Shown in pieces: positions 36,601-47,843 of a stretch of DNA of 64,000 nucleotides. The translations under genes were made by a program, and so were the position numbers. The notes under the pieces were generated by a model that saw only the letters and a program-made list of their open reading frames with translations, made no database searches and was not told where the DNA came from. Each line of letters opens with the position of its first letter. The first letter of the stretch is position 1. Source of the stretch: Sphagnum compactum (Eukaryota; Bryophyta; Sphagnopsida; Sphagnales); assembly GCA_965153455.1 (NCBI GenBank), contig OZ234500.1:10292001-10356000 (forward strand). Reading direction: 5' to 3'.

Positions 36601-38499
36601 CATGATTTATGCAACAGTCACAGTAAGTAGGAAAATGGTGAACATTAAGGTCACTGTGGGCTTTTCTTTGATGTTTGTAGCTGAGGAGGACCCGGAAGTG
36701 CATTTAGGACAGCTAAAATGCTTTTCACTTCGTGAACTTCAAGTTGCCACTGACAACTTCAATAACCGCAACATACTAGGTCGAGGTGGCTTTGGTAAAG
36801 TCTATAAAGGGCGATTGGCTGATGGGTCACTAGTTGCTGTGAAGCGCCTCAAAGAAGAGCGTAGCCCAGGTGGTGAGCTCCAATTCCAGACCGAGGTAAT
36901 TTTATCCACTTACCACTTTGGGATAGCTCCTTTTATTTGATATGGATCCATATATAAAGGTGAACATTTGACCCTGAGATGGACATTTGCTGAAAATTAA
37001 CCTGCCAAAGTTTTGACCTTTTTCGGGAAATTAATCTTGGGTAGGTGGAAATGATTAGTATGGCTGTACACCGAAATCTTCTACGGTTGCGTGGCTTCTG
37101 CATGACCCCAATTGAGCGGCTTTTAGTCTATCCCTACATGCCAAACGGCAGTGTTGCCTCTCGCCTTCGAGGTGACCCCATTGTCTATGACAAGCCCTTT
37201 CTGTTTCATCTGCTGTATTGGGAAAGTGTCGACAGTTCTATTGGACCATATCAGTTTCTGTGGGTAGGTATGTGCAATTGGCATTGGCCTAAAAGAGTTG
37301 TGTGGGTAAATAATTCAGACCGTCCTCCTGGAGAATTGCCATTAGAATGGCCTGTACGGAGGCGGATCTCGCTGGGGTCAGCACGGGGGCTCTCGTATTT
37401 GCATGACCATTGTGATCCTAAAATCATCCATAGGGATGTGAAGGCAGCGAACATTCTTTTGGATGAGGAGTACGAGGCAGTGGTTGGTGACTTTGGGCTG
37501 GCTAAGCTTATGGACTACAAGGACACTCATGTCACAACTGCTGTGCGAGGGACTATAGGCCATATTGCACCCGAGTATTTGTCCACTGGCAAGTCTTCAG
37601 AAAAGACTGATGTTTTTGGATACGGTATAATGTTGCTGGAGCTTATCACTGGGCAACGTGCATTCGACCTGGCACGGTTGGCTAATGATGATGATGTCAT
37701 GCTTCTTGATTGGGTTAGCTCATCATCATTTTGTTTGCAGTTTCATGAATTTTGTTGTACTGTTTGTTGTAGAGACTTCTAATCCATGAATGATTCACAT
37801 AAGCTTTGCCAGGTTCAACTTTTCCGCCTTCAATCTTACCGGCTCATAGAATCAAGATTTACTGACAACACTTCAGATGGGCATGGCTGCAGGTTAAGGG
37901 GTTATTGAAAGATGACAAAGTGGATCTTCTTGTAGATCCAGATCTGAAGGATAACTATGACTATAAGGAAGTTGAAGAGCTAATACAGGTCTATCCTGGC
38001 CATGCTTATCCTATCTCTCTGTGTGCAACTGGAGATGAAACATTCATTCTATTGTATGTCTACTCTGTTACTTGTCAGAAAGCGCATGGGGAAACACAGG
38101 AAGGCTCTTGGGTGATGACTTTGTATGCACTTGAGTAGAATACATGTGTCAAAGATAACAAAGGAGCACCAATGTTCAGTTGAAACAGTCTGTCATAAAT
38201 AGTGGAATTTACTTTGTGTCCTTATCAAATCCCATTGAATAAGTTTGAAGTACAAAAAATAGAATTCATGGATGCAGGTTGCGCTGTTGTGCACACAAAG
38301 TTCTCCAATGGACCGTCCAAAGATGGCTGAGGTGGTTCGGATGTTGGAGGGTGATGGATTAGCGGAACGGTGGGAGGAATGGCAAAAGGTGGAAGTGGTC
38401 CGTAACCAAGATGTGGAGCTTGTACCTCATCGGACATCAGAATGGATAGTGGATTCCACTGACAATTTACATGCAGTGGAGCTCTCTGGCCCTAGATAG
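33654..38499 (+). CDS. SERK: SERK-type LRR receptor-like kinase (BAK1/SERK co-receptor)
   Basis: Thirteen coding exons with GT-AG introns: 33654-33753, 34466-34598, 34761-34832, 34991-35134, 35342-35413, 35662-35733, 35977-36101, 36407-36547, 36681-36895, 37045-37171, 37319-37713, 37893-37988, 38278-38499; 637 aa. Order: signal peptide (1 to about 30), N-terminal cap with [17 protein letters not shown], five LRRs encoded by 72- or 144-nt exons, a Pro-rich SPP segment ([15 protein letters not shown], about 216-232), a membrane helix (about 249-271), and a kinase with GRGGFGKV (320-327), catalytic K341, HRD 438-440, DFG 458-460 and APE 484-486. It is an RD kinase. The C-terminus [10 protein letters not shown] is the SERK hallmark. 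SERKs are plasma-membrane co-receptors for brassinosteroid, peptide and immune receptors. The ATG chosen begins a good signal peptide. Exon 7/8 borders (36101/36407) are the least certain. Confidence 0.93.
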
Positions 38500-41400
38500 T
38501 GCCTCTGTGATTTTTCCCCCAATCCCCTTTCTATTCTTGTTGTATTCTTTAAGGCACGGTATAAGTTAGGCCTTTTTTATTGGAGATCTTTTGCAAGTCT
38601 CTCTGGAAATATTGTGCTATGTTGAACCCATTATTGTCTGCAGTCAGAGCATTACGTGCAAGTGTAATACTGCTAGAATCTGTATTAACTTGCCCGTGTG
38701 TATCTGCTGAATCTGCCAGCCTCTCTTCAAATAGGGGAGGGATGGACATTCACATTGAAGGATTGTACTATGTAATTGAAGTCTCATAGAACATGAACTG
38801 CAGTAACCCTTGTAGGATACACAGTACATGCATCTACTTTGGAAAGAGTTCCTTCAAGATTTTTCCATCTTTGAGCAGCAACCTGGAGACACCCTTTAGG
38901 ATATGTAGTCTGGGAATTCATCTAGACTTTCTGGGTTCATTTGTCTCCCTTGGATCTTTTTCATGTGTAGTTGAAGAATTTAAGCCCATGAGTTGGGTGC
39001 ATGGCAACCTCGTCAATTCTTGAAGCTTTTCTGAGTAGTTAGTCTTTAGTGGATGAATTGATCGTGCATGTTACTGCAACCATTTGCTAATGATGCCCAG
39101 CTTCTTGTGCCTTTTAAAAAAGACCCACCTTTTTCTGAGGTGGCGCCAGGAAGAATCTTACCCAAGATTTTAAGGTTTTACAGTTCTTTGGAGGTCACTA
39201 AATGGGGGTGTATTACTGTGAAAAATGCAAATTCATGAGTGAAAACTTGCATCATGGTAATGTTTCAGGGTCTTTGCTTTTCTCTTTTGGAGCTTTTGGA
39301 CCAGGAGTAAATCCATCAAAGAGCTGGTCGGGCCATTAGATAAAAGTGACAATTCAGAATATCTGTATTTACTGCACAGTATGTGAACTCAACTTCTAAA
39401 TGCTCAGGAGGGAAAGGCATGCAATTGAAGTCCTTAGCCCTGTGCTTTTTGCTAATCTGCCTCCCAAATAACACTCCAAAGAAAGTGGTGCCCGCTTAAA
39501 TTCATATCTTTGGTAGGCAATTTGATGTTGCCGAACCCCACCACCATATATATGGTGTTCGAAACTACAATGTAAGTGTATGAGGATTTAAATACAAGTA
39601 TTCAGATTGCTGCAGAAAAAATGTGGTTGTGTTGAGGATACAAGAGAGGCAGCTTCAGTCATAATTGGGCTACATGTGCTTTCATGCTTTCTATGCAAAA
39701 TGCAGCTTAGTCTATCAAGCAAATGACTATCATCTATGGCAAACTTCCACTTTGTTCACACCCTCTGTACACTTATCTTTCAAGATATTCAATCCGAGGA
39801 GAAACACGGTGATCAAGTTGACAGTTTGGGATCTGGTATGGAAGTGACATGAACCTTAAAGCTTTTGCAAGTGACATAAAAAAAACTAAAACAAGAAGAA
39901 ATCTGCCCTTTTTTGTTTTGAGTATTGAGCCAGGCACATATACTCCATGTAAAATTTAAATGAATATTATATGTGGGTATCCAAGCAATACAAATATAGG
40001 AGTTTACATGGTTGAAAGTTCCAGAGACCCTTTGTGGAAATTTTTCCAAAAGAGGAGCTGCATCAAAATGCATGAGAATAAGTTGAAAATGGGCAAAATC
40101 CAAATCCCTATTTTCTTTGACTAAATCTTAACTGCCACATCCTTCAGAGATAATGAATCCATGCATGATGAATAAGCATCAAATTCCACTGTAACCCATG
40201 ATACCCATGATACACAGTTATGTGAATACTTTTTCTCGTGTCCACAGAGTTCTGGTGCTGGAATCTGTCACTTTGTAAACATCACAAATTGTCAAATGAG
40301 TAAAATGAGTCAAAACTCAAGGCTGTTTATTTTTCCTTCTTAACTTATACGAAAAACAGTTAAGGTCTGGAACAGCCCTTTCTTCCATTTGTTAAAAACT
40401 AATCACCTATCAATGAAGTGAATGGTAGTTGAATGAGTTTTATGTAGGCCTTTTTTTAATCCCTAGTTCTTATTGAGTCCTTGACTGCCCCCAAATACCT
40501 TTACCTATTTGTCCCATAGTGTTTAAGGCTCCTTGACCATGGTGAACCCCAAGGCCTAGAGCTTGACTTGCCACATAAAGCACTCAGAGATGTTTCCTAG
40601 TGTATTTGGAAGGCACCTTATATCTATGAATAATCCCCTTTGGGTCTTCCGCCTACTATTTAGCAACAACATAAGGGACCGACCTTGCCCTCAACACTAA
40701 GAGGTATGCCCTCCCACTTCTGAGTAGTATGCATAAAACCCCTCAAACTCCTACCATCAAGTTTAGGCTTAGACTTAGTTCACCTTGTGCTTTTATCATT
40801 AGTAAGGCCCATGAGTGGGGGACATTCCTAAAATGTGGGGCCTCAACCCCTTCTTTTCAGAATGCAATACCCTGCACATAAACCTAGTAGCATATGGAGT
40901 TCACATGATCACCATCAGGCAGATTATCTTATGGATTTCCTTGTGTTCCCACCAGGCTGTTACAGGGCCTTCCAAATACTCTTCCAACTGCCATCAAAAC
41001 TTCCCTAGTGTACATGAAGGATGCTTAGATCACATTAACACACTACCTTGTGGATCCCACCAGGCTATTGCTACAGGACGTTTATACATTTGATAAGGTC
41101 ATTGCCAGAATGCTTCATGACCTTACAGGATTCACAAGCTGTTACATGCTGTCCTTAAAAATAATTCTCTGAATAAGCTGAAGGATTTTTTCTTCAACAT
41201 TTGCAGGAATTTTGGTACTCTCCCTACTCAGCCTACTGACCTCATAATGGGTACTCAAAACCTGAAAAGAGTTCATTATCCCACTCAACTAAATTTCCAC
41301 TTCTTTGAACCTACCTCGATAAATAGAAATATAGGTTTGCTTTTCCACATACCTCATTTTTAGGAACTTGGCATTGAGAGGATTGATCCAGTGCTACATT

Positions 41401-42206
41401 TTTCGAAGGTAATACTACTACTACACAGGGATCTGGAGGGGTGTGAATATATGATGACTTTTGCAATTGGTTTTGATTGAATTGGCTTAATGGTCTACTT
41501 GACTCAAGGAAGGTGGCAGCAATCAGAGGTGAACTTCCACTTGCTATATAATTTAGCACCATTGAATGGAGAAGTGTGAAAACTTTAGATGAGTCTTCAG
41601 TTTTCTGGTCCATTCAGGTCTTCAGCTATGTGTCAAAGCATTTAGGGGACAAGGAACATGACTCAGTGCAAAAGAGATGATATACCTCAATTTAAGAACC
41701 CAGCTGTCCAATGCTATGTGATAAACCACCATTGATGAATCCTCAGCAGCGACCACCTTAACAGCAGTCACCACCACTAAGAAATCTGAAATCATCCTGC
41801 TCCAACAAGATCAAATTTGCAAATTCATAACATCTCACCTGCAAATGAAGTACCTCAAAACTAGAGCACAGCTTGCTTTCTGATTACAAGTAACAATCTC
41901 CAGGCTATGCCTACCTTCCCTTCTAAGCTAATGAAAAGTGCATGAAGACATATGTCTCCATGCCAGATAAAACCTAGAGAGGGTTACGGCAACCAACCCA
42001 TGACTACAGTAGGACTCTGTTTTGCCAGGGAGTTACAACCAAATAGTTTTCAAAGTAGGCATGTTCTTCAACTCAGATAGTGCTTGATATAATGAAATGG
42101 AGCTAGAGAGTGATGTTGAGAAAGCTTTGCCTTCTTGAATTCAATTGCAGGGCAGACTACTTGGAAAAGGACCAGGAAGGACAGACCCAAAAGCAGAGGC
42201 AGACAC
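38500..42206. other. Convergent intergenic between SERK and the syntaxin gene
   Basis: Starts with the SERK 3' UTR and ends with the syntaxin 3' UTR. In between: a perfect palindrome CACCATATATATGGTG near 39542-39557 and the second dispersed-repeat copy at 40570-40890. No other gene supported. Confidence 0.5.
40570..40890 (+). repeat. Dispersed repeat, copy 2
   Basis: Partner of 29080-29480, same orientation, with matching beginning and end and a diverged middle that lacks the 25-bp tandem units. Confidence 0.5.
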
Positions 42207-45200
42207 TCAAGTTATTGTCTTCCAAGGCTGGATGACAACCAGGACAATAATAAGGATCGCAAGCAACATTAGTATGATGGCAATGGCGATGCACTTGCTG
42301 GTGGCCCTCTGATTGTTCTTGGCCCTCTGTAGCTGTTGGGTCCCTGAGGCAACATGATCTACTGCTTTCCCTACCTGCTTCCTCCCCTCCCCAAGACTTA
42401 GTTCACTGGTATCCCCTGTACATACATGTTGCATAACGAAGTGTAGCATCTGCACTCTGGTGTAGCAAAAAACGGTTTCTGTGAAAAGCACATACATTTG
42501 CAAGGACTACAAACCTGGGTTTCAATATTGTCAAGTAGCTCTCCTTGTGCCTCAACAAGTACTGCCATATCTAGAAATATCTGCTCCACCCAAACTCCCC
42601 CAGAATTCCATCCAATAAAAATGAGATTGGATTCCAAATTCAGTATCACAGCTATTTCTGAAAAGTGTCCCCAACTGCAGATGCTCAGAGCACACACCCA
42701 GTGCATGAAACAAATCACTGTTGTCCAAAGTTGAAATAGAAACAGCATGGTCAATAATGTGAAAAACCATCAAGACCATGAAGGAAAGACCTGATGTAGT
42801 TCCAGCAGCTTCTTCTCAATGTCCCTGACAGCATCATGCCTCTCCTGGATTTCAGCAATTGTGTCCAATATCTGCCACCCCCTAACCAACACCATGTGTT
42901 CAAACTCTTTCTTTGGGCCTTGCATGCCCACTGCCTTTTCCTAATTTCTCAAGCATGTCAACTGAAATTGAGATGTGTTTCAGTAACACAATGCACCCTG
43001 CCCACTATAATGCTCTACAGTCATGATAAAAATTTAGTGTGTTTGCAGAAGCAAGATGAACACACTTGTAACACTTGTTCGGATGTCACACAGCACAGCT
43101 ATGGGAAAGTACAAACCTGGCCACGACCTTGCTCCTGAATTGCCCTCTGGAAAATCTGCTCACTATCTCCAGTCTCTATGAGTTGCTCAATCACCTGAGA
43201 AGTTGCAATGTCCAGAGCCATCACTATGCATTTCCACAGCTGTGGTGGAGCTAACTTCCACTTCCAGATAAACCCAAAATATGACATTTTGAGATTTATG
43301 CTGGCAGGAAACCTAAAAACCAGGAAGTTGTAAGCTGTTTGAGTAAAATTAACATTTGGAACAGCAGCTTTGATATGAACATAGTATTCCACTGATCTAT
43401 GAAAACAAAAGAGCGGATCCAAGTGCTCACCAACTCATCCACCTTCTTCCCTGTCACTGTTCATACAGCCAACCCACCAACAGAGACTTGATCAGGTATC
43501 AAGAAATTTGTGCCATGCATATTGCGGTGAACAAGAGAGGGAAAATTGGGGAAATTCTGCAAGGAGCCACATAGATGAACATGCATTTAACTGATTGACC
43601 ATCATCTGTTCTACTAAGGCAAAGACTCAATGTTCCTGAACTTAATGGCACTTCAATCCCATCTTTTCACATCTCATGTTGTGAGCCCTCTATTTGAAGG
43701 CCACCCTCACGTAGGCAGCTTTACCTCAAGCATATTTGCTTGACATCAGGCACTCATTATAAGAACCCAGAAAGAAAATGGGATCTCGTCAGATGTTGCT
43801 GCGTCAGTCTTATCTTCTAATGAGTTTGCAGCTCTAGATACTAGAGCATGCCTTCCAAAGTCACCATAAATCACAATGTTTTGTCATATGATTCTCACTC
43901 AAAAAACTTCAATGCCTAATATTGTTTACAAAGCATTTATCTATTTATGGGTTCCTCAATAGAGGCTGCTGATGCAATAATATCTTCTACATTGCTCTAG
44001 ATGACTACTTTTAACCACAGGTTTAGCATATATCAGATGGATAAGAAGGGGAGCTGTATGATGTTATAGTTCTTGGAGAAGGAGATCAAACTAAAAAGGC
44101 CAATTTCCTTCCTCTCAATTAAAATAATCCACAACTTTGTACTAGATAACAAAGGAATGTGGTAATCAATTTGTTTCATTCCAGCAATTTAAAATTTCAA
44201 CATTTATCTTGCAATTTCAAACAATAATGTCTGTTTCTGTGGTTGAGCAACCCTAAACCACACCCTCTCTATACCACAAACTCTAGACAACTCTAGTCTG
44301 AAAAAGGCTATTTTTCAGTCTCTATTTCAGGGGGCTTTTTCAGACACCTAACTCTAGACCACATGCTTGTCCAAGGAAACTTTCAATTTCCCTTTTCCTT
44401 AGCCTCAGTTTGAATGCCAAAAATTAAAACTAAAAAATCTCACCCCCCTGCGACTTTCTTTGCTTTCTGCGGATGTGTTGCAAGGATTACACAAGGGCAG
44501 AGAAGTCTGAGTAGATCCAGGTAAGAAAAAAAGGCAATCTCACCCCAAAAATTGCTGCAAAATATCAGTGGAATTCTAGAGAAAGTGCCAGCAAAAATGT
44601 AAGCCAACCAAACAAATCCAGTCAAATGAGAACACACACAACAAGAATTTGTGTGATCAAAATCTTGTGAGTCACTCACAAAGTATCAAACTGTCACTTT
44701 CATTATGAAGGACAGTTACTAACTGTGATTATTCCCCACTGTCTTCATCAGCTTCCAACAGTGAGTGAGGACAATAATATAATCTGATCAAAACTGAGTT
44801 ATACTGACCTGTATAAACACGTCGTTCAACCACTTCCCGATACTCATCCTGGAATCTCTGCCTCAGAGCCTGTAGTTATCCAACAAGACGGCACAATAAC
44901 AAATCCATATGCAGAACATTGAGTCAGACACCCAGAAGACAAGATTTGACAGCAACTACACAATTTCTGCATGAAAGAAATCAAAGGTGCAACTTTCCAA
45001 AAACCAGAGACAACAGATTACCTGGAAGTCCAACATTAGATCCTTCAGTTTTTTCTTCAGAGTACTGAAAACCAGAAGAAAAGGTTAGCGTGTGTCCTCC
45101 CCAGCAAATGTAACATTAAGACTCCTGCATAGTATGTGAGGCCCAATGCAATCAACTTGTGAAGAACAGTCCCCATCGTTTAATGTACCAACAATTGGCT

Positions 45201-46446
45201 CTGAGTTTTATCTATATGCAAAAGCATTGACATATCTATGAGATTGCAGAGAAAACTACACAATAACATTTTGAAGGTAACCGTTATGTCAGTTCCACCA
45301 AAACCAAAATGAACAGGACAAATGGGTGTGGTCATAACCTTGTGAGTGTCACTGACAATGTACCAGACAATCACTTTCATCATCAATGGTGGCAACTAGC
45401 TGCCATCACTGCAACAGACTGGGTGTAGACAAGTACATACTACTCTGCTCAGAATTTCAGGCAAACAATGATACATGAAAACCTGCAACATGAGTTTCTG
45501 TCATATTTCTACAACAGGAAGACTCAGTCATGATGTTAGATGTTGAATAGCGAACTGCACTTGGTGAAGGCATTGACAGTACAGAATCAAGGTGCTCACG
45601 CTGTGATGGACAGTCGTGTGCGGTCTGTGCTTGAGCCTTCATGACAACCCTTTATTCTACGATTGGCAATATTCTGCAGAGAAGAATCCAAACAATTAGT
45701 TAGGGTTTGAAACTATCACAATTCATCAATGTTAGCAATTAAAAGGTTTTAGATGGCTGAAATGGGGTTCAAAAGAAGGTTGGAAAACTTACAGCTCTGT
45801 CAAGGGCCTCCACTTTCACTTTGAGACCCTGTGCAACTCTACTGACATCATCAAGGTCACACTCCATTCGCTCCTTCAGCTCTTAACACAATGACCAACA
45901 CAAATTGTGCACAATGTCAGAACTGATCTCACCCTTTGATTGCTAAGTGTGCAGATGAGTGATGGTCTACTGATGGACAAGATCGGAGAAAGAGACAAAC
46001 CTTTCATAGCTACAGCTCTGGTCACACTTTTGGTTTCCTCATTCGCATCCTACACAAATGCAGTAATTGAAGGTGTTGTAAAAAGAATGGATAGCACTTG
46101 TGCACATAATGGGGCATCTTCTCTTCAACATGCTCACAACAGGAAATGACATTGACTTCATAGACAGACACACCTGGAGCTTTTGAAACTTCTTGCGGAT
46201 GTCCATCATGCCATTCTTGATATCATTAACCTGCACAGATACAATGCAACCAAACTCAGTTGACCTTCTCAAACTCTTTCTACTTTCTCTATTTCCTCAT
46301 CACTTGCAGGGGAGAGAAAGCCAGACCTCAGAGAAGAACAGGGACATGTCTTGGCCTGCATCAGCTGGGGCACCTGCTGTGCCAAGCTCAATGTCGCTGT
46401 TGTTGAAATTGATTCCACCTGCCCCCATGTAACTAGAATCCTGCAT
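42207..46446 (-). CDS. Qa-SNARE syntaxin, SYP13-like (plasma membrane)
   Basis: Twelve coding exons, in transcript order: 46446-46327, 46230-46174, 46049-46001, 45881-45793, 45673-45600, 45064-45022, 44869-44809, 43456-43431, 43194-43117, 42871-42791, 42580-42515, 42374-42207. All borders are GT-AG with matching phases; 303 aa, about the length of plant SYP13 proteins. The Habc region spans roughly 35-165 ([37 protein letters not shown]), then a SNARE motif about 200-265 with the ionic-layer Gln at 238 (in [13 protein letters not shown]), and a C-terminal anchor about 276-297 followed by PWKTIT. Qa-SNAREs drive fusion of secretory vesicles at the plasma membrane; VERRVYTVTG and the PWK tail point to SYP13 rather than SYP12/KNOLLE. 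The start is uncertain: ATG at 46446 is the best in-frame choice; if a 5' UTR intron ends at CAG 46441, the next Met (46428) would serve. Confidence 0.88.
44640..45430. repeat. Two similar intronic segments in the syntaxin gene
   Basis: About 44660-44760 (in the intron between 44809 and 43456) and about 45335-45430 (in the intron between 45600 and 45064) share CTTGTGAGT, CACT, then TCACTTTCAT and AT-rich matches. Either an old local duplication or a shared repeat. Confidence 0.35.
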
Positions 46447-47510
46447 GCCATAACATACCAATATGTGAACAACAGTAGAACCCTGGCCCAACTGGAAAAG
46501 CTCAACCAGATATTGCCATCATGGTTCAAATCCCAGTTATAAATCCTATTAGGGCACAAAATGGTCACAGTATAACCACTGTTGTGACTGCGTACACAGC
46601 AAGCAACACCAGATGAAGCATGAGCTCCGCCTTGTTCCAGCCCAGACTACGTACACCAATTGTACTTGCTGGAATAAACTAGACTTAACTAGTTGAAATT
46701 CTACACGACGGCGCACAATATAACCAGTCGACAAACAAGCGCCCGACCTAACGGTAGACACATTCCTGATCTCATCCTCTGAAGCAACATGAAACACCAA
46801 ACCTTTGCTTAAGCGGCGGCTCGCAGAGCTTACTGCTGGAGCACTGCTAGGTTGAAGGATCCGACGACAACATACCGGTTGACGATGCTAGTCATGTGAG
46901 GAAAATGTCCTTCCACACAGGATTTTGCAGTGCTCAGTGGCAGCCTTGGACTAAGCAAACCTGCTAATTGGAATGAATCCATCCCAGGAACTCTTTACAG
47001 AAAAGAACACGTGATGGAGAGGTACTACAATACCGCTAGAAGGTCGTTCATGATGCCGGAGCTCGCGTCCTTAACACAGAGGCATGTTCCGCCTGCCTTC
47101 GTTGCAGTATGATCTCTGCTAGCTTCTTGGATGACAAATCCTACGACGCGGTTCTTGCAGGTTCCCCCAGCTTTCTCCAAGTTTCTCAGAGAACTGCAGA
47201 TAACTTCAAGCTCCTCCTAGGGGAATCACATGAACAACGACATCATCGAGCCGGCCTGCTGCTGCATGCAAAGAAAGACGAGACAAACACAACAGTCGAT
47301 CAGTACTCGTTGCTTCCTGTCTGCCACCTTTTGTGAATAACCGTAGGCCATTGCATTTTACACACACTGCTGGGGGGCTCCGGCCAAGCTAAGCAACTCC
47401 TTGGAGAAAGAAAGAGATGGAGAGAAAACCGACGGAATTTAGAAAGCTGACTGACACACAGCAGCCAGAGGCGCTGTCGAGAAGGAGAAGGACGAGAAGA
47501 CAAGAGACTA
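46447..47510 (-). promoter_or_regulatory. Upstream region and probable 5' UTR of the syntaxin gene
   Basis: More GC-rich than surrounding DNA, as at the 5' end of the other genes. On the minus strand an ATG at about 46897 is followed by a short frame and a possible donor (ACCG|GTATGT near 46876), which could be a 5' UTR exon. It does not give the correct reading phase for a coding exon. Forward frames here (46930-47336) lack family features. Confidence 0.35.
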
Positions 47511-47511
47511 A

Positions 47512-47843
47512 GGCCCGCTTTACACTAGGAGTCAGGGCCAACGTTCAACCCAAATCCAGCATTCCTATTGGTGCAAAAGTTGAAATCAGCCCCCAAGGGC
47601 TTCACACTAGGAGTCAAGACTGAAATAGAAAATAACTTTGCAATCTGCCCCAAGTACTACTAAATGCTGAACTTTATGGCCTTGTATTGGCCCCAAGGCT
47701 GAAAAAGGATACCATCAAATTTGGGAGGCCAATTGTTCTAGCATTTTATGAGTAACTTGGGGCCAATTTGCAAGCCAAAAATGCTCAAATTTGGCCCCAA
47801 GATTTTTTTGGGCCCTGCCTGACTCCTAGTGTAAAAGCGGGCC
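47512..47843. mobile_element. Tourist-like MITE with intact terminal repeats
   Basis: About 332 bp bounded by GGCCCGCTTTACACTAGGAG and its reverse complement (CTCCTAGTGTAAAAGCGGGCC, one extra A). Flanks are TAA and TGA, a TAA-type target duplication with one change, as in PIF/Harbinger-mobilised Tourist MITEs. An internal copy of the terminal motif (ACACTAGGAGTCA) lies at about 47610. No coding sequence. Related copies: 9170-9470 and the ends-only element at 31936. Confidence 0.8.

Noticed and set aside
46930-47623. Run of forward open frames with GC-rich composition
   Set aside because: No conserved domain; they lie in the probable promoter/leader of the minus-strand syntaxin gene and partly in the MITE.
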